Shown here one piece after another: positions 7,253-11,166 of a stretch of DNA of 11,166 nt. The stretch is from Flavobacteriaceae bacterium. Its GTDB lineage: Bacteria; Bacteroidota; Bacteroidia; Flavobacteriales; Flavobacteriaceae. The stretch lies in contig JALRKI010000100.1 of assembly GCA_023254815.1 (NCBI GenBank), positions 1 through 11,166 on the forward strand. The letters run 5' to 3'. The stretch's first letter is position 1, and every line of letters starts with the position of its first letter. Under the pieces are notes generated by a model that did no database searches, was not told where the DNA came from, and saw only the letters and a program-made list of their open reading frames with translations. A program made the translations under genes and the position numbers.

Positions 7253-8533
7253 GTGAAAAATTTGCTTACCCATAGCCCCTTTCTATTCTTTTTGTCTGTA
7301 TTTTCTGTTTTCGCACAAACCCCCACAACGGTGATACCAGTTCAGGACAGTAGAGTAATTACTACAGGTGTCCCATTTTTACTCATTGCAGGAGATGCAC
7401 GTGCTGCAGGCATGGGAGATATGGGAGTGGCAACATCCTCTGATGCCTATTCTCAGCAGTGGAATCCTTCTAAATATGCTTTTAATACAGCCAAATCAGG
7501 AATTGCCGTAAACTACACTCCCTATCTGAGCAAATTGGTTAACGACATTTTTTTGGGTAATGTGACCTATTTCAACCGATTAAACGAACGCAGTGCTTTT
7601 GCAGCGAGCTTCAAGTATTTCAGTTTAGGTAAAATTGAAATTATCACAGAACAACAAGCCGCTGCTGGTGATTTTGACAATTTATTGATTGAGAGCCCAA
7701 ATGAATTGGCTTTTGATTTGTCTTATTCTTTGAGATTGGCAGATCAGTTTTCGATGGGAGTCAATTTGGGCTACTTGAGATCTGATTTAAAAATACAATC
7801 AGTAGATACAGATGCTACCGCGGCAAGCTCCTTCGCCGTCGGCGTATCTGGCTATTATCAAAGCGAAGAAAATGCTTACGACAGCTTCAACGGTCGCTGG
7901 AGGGCTGGCTTTGCCCTTCAAAATATAGGGCCGAAAATAAAATACGACAACAGTAAGAATTCTGAAAATTTCTTACCGTCAACCTTAAGATTGGGCGGGG
8001 GTTTCGATTTTGTATTTGACTCATACAATACTTTGGCCATTACGGCAGAAGCCACCAAACTATTGGTGCCAACACCACCTGTTTATGCCAACGAATACCA
8101 GTATGCAGATACCAATGGCAATGGTCAGTATGATATGGACGTCGATAATTTAATAGGGTATCCAGGCTCACCTGTAAATTCGGGTATCATCCTAGAAGGA
8201 AAAGATCCGAACGTTGGCTTTGTCTCTGGCATATTTCAGTCTTTCGGAGACGCTCCAGGTGGGTTCAAGGAGGAAATGCAAGAATTTACCTATGCCCTTG
8301 GTGCAGAATACCGTTATCAAGATTCCTTTGCACTTAGAACTGGATATTTTCATGAAAGCGAAGAAAAGGGAGCGAGGCAGTTCTTCACTTTTGGCGCAGG
8401 ATTTAAATACAATGTTGTCGATGTTGACCTGTCTTACCTATTCTCCGCTTCAAAGGTTCAAAGTCCGCTCGAAAGTACTTTGCGTTTCTCTTTGACGTTC
8501 AATTTTGGACGCGATTCCTATTCCGAATATTGA
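7253..8533 (+). CDS. porV: Type IX secretion system outer membrane protein PorV
   Basis: PorV is a FadL-like 14-strand outer-membrane beta barrel that picks up cargo at the SprA/Sov translocon and anchors PorU in the attachment complex. The 426-residue product has a signal peptide ending in VFSVFA before QTP (cut near 21/22), then the family hallmark GDARAAGMGDMGVATSSDAYSQQWNPSKYAF in parts: GDARAAGMG at 48-56 and QQWNPSKYAF at 69-78. Alternating hydrophobic strands follow, and the protein ends in a strand with FSLTFNFG. A long loop at about 275-335 holds DTNGNGQYD (286-294), which resembles a calcium loop, then GIFQSFGDAPGGF. The start is GTG at 7253; no ATG downstream would keep the signal peptide, so GTG is well supported. 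It follows porU by 48 nt and may be cotranscribed or use its own promoter. FadL itself and PorQ are poorer alternatives. Confidence 0.95.
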   Translation: MKNLLTHSPFLFFLSVFSVFAQTPTTVIPVQDSRVITTGVPFLLIAGDARAAGMGDMGVATSSDAYSQQWNPSKYAFNTAKSGIAVNYTPYLSKLVNDIFLGNVTYFNRLNERSAFAASFKYFSLGKIEIITEQQAAAGDFDNLLIESPNELAFDLSYSLRLADQFSMGVNLGYLRSDLKIQSVDTDATAASSFAVGVSGYYQSEENAYDSFNGRWRAGFALQNIGPKIKYDNSKNSENFLPSTLRLGGGFDFVFDSYNTLAITAEATKLLVPTPPVYANEYQYADTNGNGQYDMDVDNLIGYPGSPVNSGIILEGKDPNVGFVSGIFQSFGDAPGGFKEEMQEFTYALGAEYRYQDSFALRTGYFHESEEKGARQFFTFGAGFKYNVVDVDLSYLFSASKVQSPLESTLRFSLTFNFGRDSYSEY

Positions 8534-8570
8534 TTGATTTCTCTTTTAACGGCGTGGCTTGCGAACCGAT

Positions 8571-8594
8571 TTGACAATGATTTTTGTCAATTTT
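8571..8594 (+). terminator. Hairpin after porV: terminator or operator
   Basis: TTGACAA (8571-8577) and TTGTCAA (8584-8590) are perfect 7-bp arms around TGATTT, followed by TTTT. It lies 37 nt past the porV stop and could end the porU-porV transcript, although the stem is AT-rich and the T run short. The palindrome also ends 15 bp before the pdhA -33 element and shares TTTTTGTC with the pdhA -7 region, so a DNA operator is equally possible. Confidence 0.45.
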
Positions 8595-8656
8595 AGACAC
8601 TTGTGTTTTGTAATACGGTTCTAAGGCGTATTTTTGTCCTTCGGTTTAGACAAAAA
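8581..8656. repeat. Repeated TTTTTGTC / TTTAGACA modules upstream of pdhA
   Basis: TTTTTGTC occurs at 8581-8588 and 8631-8638, and TTTAGACA at 8592-8599 and 8645-8652, in the same order, with gaps of 3 and 6 nt. TTTTTGTC at 8631 also pairs perfectly with GACAAAAA at 8649-8656 (8-bp arms, 10-nt centre), a dyad that covers the -7 box and the expected transcription start of pdhA. The copies lie 50-53 bp apart, about five helical turns. This fits a pair of operator sites, but no regulator is identified. Confidence 0.45.
8606..8636 (+). promoter_or_regulatory. Promoter of pdhA-pdhC
   Basis: TTTTG (8606-8610) and TATTTTTG (8629-8636) match the Bacteroidota -33 (TTTG) and -7 (TAnnTTTG) elements, with an 18-nt gap. 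Transcription would begin near 8642, about 17 nt before the pdhA ATG; the leader ends in an A-rich stretch instead of a Shine-Dalgarno. This is the best promoter match I see in the window. Confidence 0.65.
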
Positions 8657-8658
8657 AG

Positions 8659-9657
8659 ATGCAAAAAATCACAAAAAAAACTTATCTACAGTGGTACGAA
8701 GACATGCAATTGTGGAGAAAGTTCGAGGACAAGTTAGCCGCGGTTTATATCCAACAAAAAGTAAGAGGATTTCTTCACCTTTATAATGGCCAAGAGGCAA
8801 TTTTAGCCGGTGCATTGCATGCCATGGATCTGACAAAGGACAGAATGATTACTGCCTATAGAAATCACGTTCAACCTATCGGTATGGGGGCTGATCCTCG
8901 TCGAGTAATGGCAGAACTCTATGGAAAGGTAACTGGTACCTCAATGGGTCTGGGTGGCTCAATGCATATTTTTTCTAAAGAACATCGCTTCTATGGTGGT
9001 CATGGCATTGTTGGTGGTCAAATTCCACTTGGTGCTGGCATGGCATTTGGAGACATGTACCACAATACAGGAGCAGTTACAGTTTGTTGTTTTGGCGATG
9101 GCGCAGCACGTCAAGGCTCCTTGCATGAAACTTTTAACTTAGCCATGTTGTGGAAATTGCCGGTAGTTTTCGTTTGCGAAAACAATGGATATGCCATGGG
9201 AACCTCAGTTGAACGTACTGCCAATCACTCTGAAATTTGGAAATTAGGACTTGGCTATGAAATGCCTTGCGGTCCTGTCGATGGGATGAACCCTGTGACA
9301 GTAGCCGAAGCTATGGATGTGGCCATAGAAAGAGCACGCTCAGGGGGAGGACCAACCTTTCTGGAAATGAAAACCTATCGCTATCGCGGTCATTCCATGA
9401 GTGATGCTCAACATTACAGAACTAAGGAAGAGGTCGAAACCTATAAAAAAATTGACCCCATTACTCAAGTTAAAGATTTGATATTGGATAAAAAATATGC
9501 TACTGAAAAGGACTTAGACGATATTGATTCAAGGGTAAAGTCGTTGGTTGCCGAGTGTGAGGAATTTGCAGAAAATTCACCCTATCCAGATAAATCTTTG
9601 ATGTATGACATTGTTTACGATCAAACAGATTACCCATTCATCCCACATAAATTATAA
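8659..9657 (+). CDS. pdhA: Pyruvate dehydrogenase E1 component, alpha subunit
   Basis: With E1 beta, this subunit performs the thiamine-diphosphate-dependent decarboxylation of pyruvate (or a related 2-oxo acid) and acetylates the E2 lipoyl arm in the cytoplasm. The 332-residue protein has YRNHVQPIGMG near 67-77, GGSMHIFS near 99-106, and GGHGIVGGQIPLGAG near 113-127. The thiamine-diphosphate motif runs from GDGAARQGS (G146-D147-G148) to ENNGYAMGT (N175-N176). The loop YRYRGHSMSD (240-249) matches the segment that carries the regulatory serines in mitochondrial E1 alpha. Length is usual for short bacterial E1 alpha. Branched-chain E1 alpha is the main alternative, but YRGHSMSD and the pdhC partner favour pyruvate. 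The ATG follows AAAAAAG with no Shine-Dalgarno. The stop is 3 nt before pdhC, so the two are almost surely cotranscribed. Confidence 0.95.
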   Translation: MQKITKKTYLQWYEDMQLWRKFEDKLAAVYIQQKVRGFLHLYNGQEAILAGALHAMDLTKDRMITAYRNHVQPIGMGADPRRVMAELYGKVTGTSMGLGGSMHIFSKEHRFYGGHGIVGGQIPLGAGMAFGDMYHNTGAVTVCCFGDGAARQGSLHETFNLAMLWKLPVVFVCENNGYAMGTSVERTANHSEIWKLGLGYEMPCGPVDGMNPVTVAEAMDVAIERARSGGGPTFLEMKTYRYRGHSMSDAQHYRTKEEVETYKKIDPITQVKDLILDKKYATEKDLDDIDSRVKSLVAECEEFAENSPYPDKSLMYDIVYDQTDYPFIPHKL

Positions 9658-9660
9658 GTC

Positions 9661-11166
9661 ATGGCAGAAATCATAACAATGCCCCGTTTGAGCGACACCA
9701 TGGAGGAAGGAACAGTGGCGACTTGGCTTAAGAAAGTTGGTGATGCAGTAAGCGAAGGCGATATTTTAGCCGAAATCGAAACTGATAAAGCCACCATGGA
9801 GTTCGAATCTTTTCATAAAGGGACTTTGTTGCACATTGGAATCCAAGAAGGTGAGACAGCCAAGGTAGATTCTTTGCTGGCCATTATCGGAAAAAAGGGG
9901 GAAGATATTTCATCTCTACTCAATCAAAATCCAAAAGAAGACAATAAACCAGCCGCAGAGGTTGTTGATGTCAATAGTTCCAAGACAGTAGAAACACCTC
10001 AAGGGGTAGTCGTGATTACCATGCCTAGGCTCAGTGATACCATGGAAGAAGGTACAGTTGCTACATGGATCAAGAAAGTTGGAGATAGCGTCAAGGAAGG
10101 AGATATTTTAGCGGAAATAGAGACTGATAAAGCCACTATGGAATTTGAATCATTCAATCAAGGAACCCTGCTTCACGTAGGGATTCGCGAAGGTGAATCG
10201 GCCAAGGTTGATGCTTTGTTGGCTATTATCGGACCAAAAGGAACTGATGTTTCTGATATGGTGAAAAATTATTCGGCCTCCAAACCAGTTTCAGTAAATG
10301 AGGAGTCCAAAGAGACGGTAGCTGAAGATGTTTCTGCAGCCCAAGAAATGGCTTCTCCGGTTGTTGCAGAAAGTCAATTTAAAAACTCTCATGATCGTAT
10401 TTTCATATCTCCATTAGCCAAAAAAATGGCGCAAGAAAAAGGAGTTGATTTAGGTCGAGTTAAAGGAAGTGGAGAACATGGTCGTATTATAAAACGGGAT
10501 ATTGAAAACTTTGTGCCTATGGCATCTACTACTGTTTCTTCGGTTCCATTTGTGCCGGCTGGAGTGGAGCAATCTGAAAGCATGCCCAATAGTCCGATGC
10601 GCAAAGCCATTGCAAAGCGACTTTCCCAATCAAAATTTTCGGCACCACACTATTACTTGAATGTTGAGTTTGATATGGATAATGCCGTAGCCTTTAGAAC
10701 ACAATTTAATACTTTACCAAACACCAAGATTTCTTTTAATGACATGGTAATTAAAGCTGTGGCGTTATCTCTAAAACAGCACCCACAAGTAAATGGACAG
10801 TGGTTTGACGATCGCATTCAGCGGAATCACCACGTTCATATAGGTGTAGCAGTTGCTGTGGAAGACGGCTTGATTGTTCCAGTCTTGCGCTTTGCCAATG
10901 AGCAATCGCTACAACAGATTAACGTCGCTGTCAAAGATTATGCCCAAAGAGCTTTACAGAAAAAACTGAGCCAACAGGAAATTGAGGGTAGCACATTTAC
11001 AGTCTCAAATCTCGGCATGTATGGAATAGAGAGTTTTACTTCTATCATCAATCAGCCAAATGGGGCTATTCTTTCTGTAGGAGCCATTGTTCAAAAACCG
11101 GTCGTAAAAAACGGGGCAATTGTTCCTGGCTATGTCATGAAACTTTCTATGGCTTGTGATCACAGG
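9661..11166 (+). CDS. pdhC: Dihydrolipoamide acetyltransferase (E2) of pyruvate dehydrogenase, 3'-truncated by window edge
   Basis: E2 carries acetyl groups from E1 to coenzyme A on swinging lipoyl arms and forms the core of the complex. The 502 visible residues stay open to the last base. Two lipoyl domains lie in tandem (about 2-84 and 116-198), each with ETDKAT; the predicted lipoyl lysines are K43 and K157. Linkers rich in Ala, Val, Ser and Glu follow. The E1/E3-binding domain spans about 248-284 (FISPLAKKMAQEKGVDL, then GSGEHGRIIKRDI). The catalytic domain starts near 310 (NSPMRKAIAKRLSQSK) and includes VAVEDGLIVPVL and FTVSNLGMYGI. The window ends exactly at D500-H501-R502, the start of the catalytic DHRxxDG motif, so only some tens of residues should be missing. 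The start ATG is 3 nt after pdhA, without a Shine-Dalgarno. Motif ETDKATMEFES and pairing with pdhA favour pyruvate over branched-chain or 2-oxoglutarate E2. Confidence 0.95.
   Translation, partial: MAEIITMPRLSDTMEEGTVATWLKKVGDAVSEGDILAEIETDKATMEFESFHKGTLLHIGIQEGETAKVDSLLAIIGKKGEDISSLLNQNPKEDNKPAAEVVDVNSSKTVETPQGVVVITMPRLSDTMEEGTVATWIKKVGDSVKEGDILAEIETDKATMEFESFNQGTLLHVGIREGESAKVDALLAIIGPKGTDVSDMVKNYSASKPVSVNEESKETVAEDVSAAQEMASPVVAESQFKNSHDRIFISPLAKKMAQEKGVDLGRVKGSGEHGRIIKRDIENFVPMASTTVSSVPFVPAGVEQSESMPNSPMRKAIAKRLSQSKFSAPHYYLNVEFDMDNAVAFRTQFNTLPNTKISFNDMVIKAVALSLKQHPQVNGQWFDDRIQRNHHVHIGVAVAVEDGLIVPVLRFANEQSLQQINVAVKDYAQRALQKKLSQQEIEGSTFTVSNLGMYGIESFTSIINQPNGAILSVGAIVQKPVVKNGAIVPGYVMKLSMACDHR
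9679..10254 (+). repeat. Tandem lipoyl-domain repeat inside pdhC
   Basis: Residues 7-84 (9679-9912) and 121-198 (10021-10254) align without gaps over 78 residues with 12 differences by my count, about 85% identity, offset by 114 residues. At DNA level the units differ at many synonymous positions, so this is an old duplication kept alike at protein level, not a recent copy or assembly artefact. Confidence 0.85.

Noticed and set aside
8214..8495. 93-codon plus-strand frame inside porV
   Set aside because: It overlaps the C-terminal barrel of porV in another frame and has no family features.
8571..8590. TTGACAA-N6-TTGTCAA as an FNR, CRP or Rex site
   Set aside because: FNR and CRP half-sites need other spacing, and Rex sites use TTGTGAA/TTCACAA with a shorter centre, so no known regulator can be named.
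10389..10610. 73-codon antisense frame in pdhC
   Set aside because: It is opposite the binding-domain and linker region of a clear E2 gene, and no promoter or leader is visible.
1..11166. Mobile element, CRISPR array, integrase site at the tRNA, or defence system
   Set aside because: No transposase, integrase, spaced repeats or duplicated tRNA 3' end is visible; everything beyond the tRNA is housekeeping, motility or secretion.

Overview
The window looks like a chromosomal housekeeping locus from a gliding member of the Bacteroidota, most likely Cytophagales-like, though the rank below phylum is inference. The evidence is a GldJ lipoprotein (so far tied to Bacteroidota gliding), PorU and PorV of the type IX secretion system (T9SS), moderate to low GC, mostly A-rich rather than Shine-Dalgarno leaders, and -7 boxes matching TAnnTTTG, the Bacteroidota primary sigma consensus.

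Layout: positions 1-180 hold a terminator, a small palindrome, a complete tRNA-Val(GAC) with encoded CCA, and a second terminator. On the minus strand, gldJ (3186-1525) is followed by murF (1460-186), with a terminator-like hairpin between them. A 172-bp divergent spacer separates gldJ from porU. On the plus strand follow porU (3359-7204), porV (7253-8533, GTG start, own promoter-like -7 box), a 125-bp regulatory-looking spacer, pdhA (8659-9657) and pdhC (9661 to the window edge, truncated).

How the genes work together: PorU is the cysteine-protease-fold sortase of the T9SS attachment complex on the outer membrane, and PorV is the outer-membrane barrel that carries cargo and anchors PorU. GldJ is an outer-membrane lipoprotein needed for gliding and for the T9SS core in flavobacteria. 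MurF makes the last cytoplasmic peptidoglycan precursor peptide. PdhA and PdhC are the E1 alpha and E2 subunits of a 2-oxo acid (probably pyruvate) dehydrogenase complex; the E1 beta gene is not between them.

I found no mobile element, CRISPR array, phage gene or defence system. All large genes belong to known families. The least explained signal is in the spacer upstream of pdhA, where the 8-mers TTTTTGTC and TTTAGACA each occur twice in the same order and form inverted repeats around a strong promoter match. This could be an undescribed operator for the pdh operon, but it is a hypothesis.
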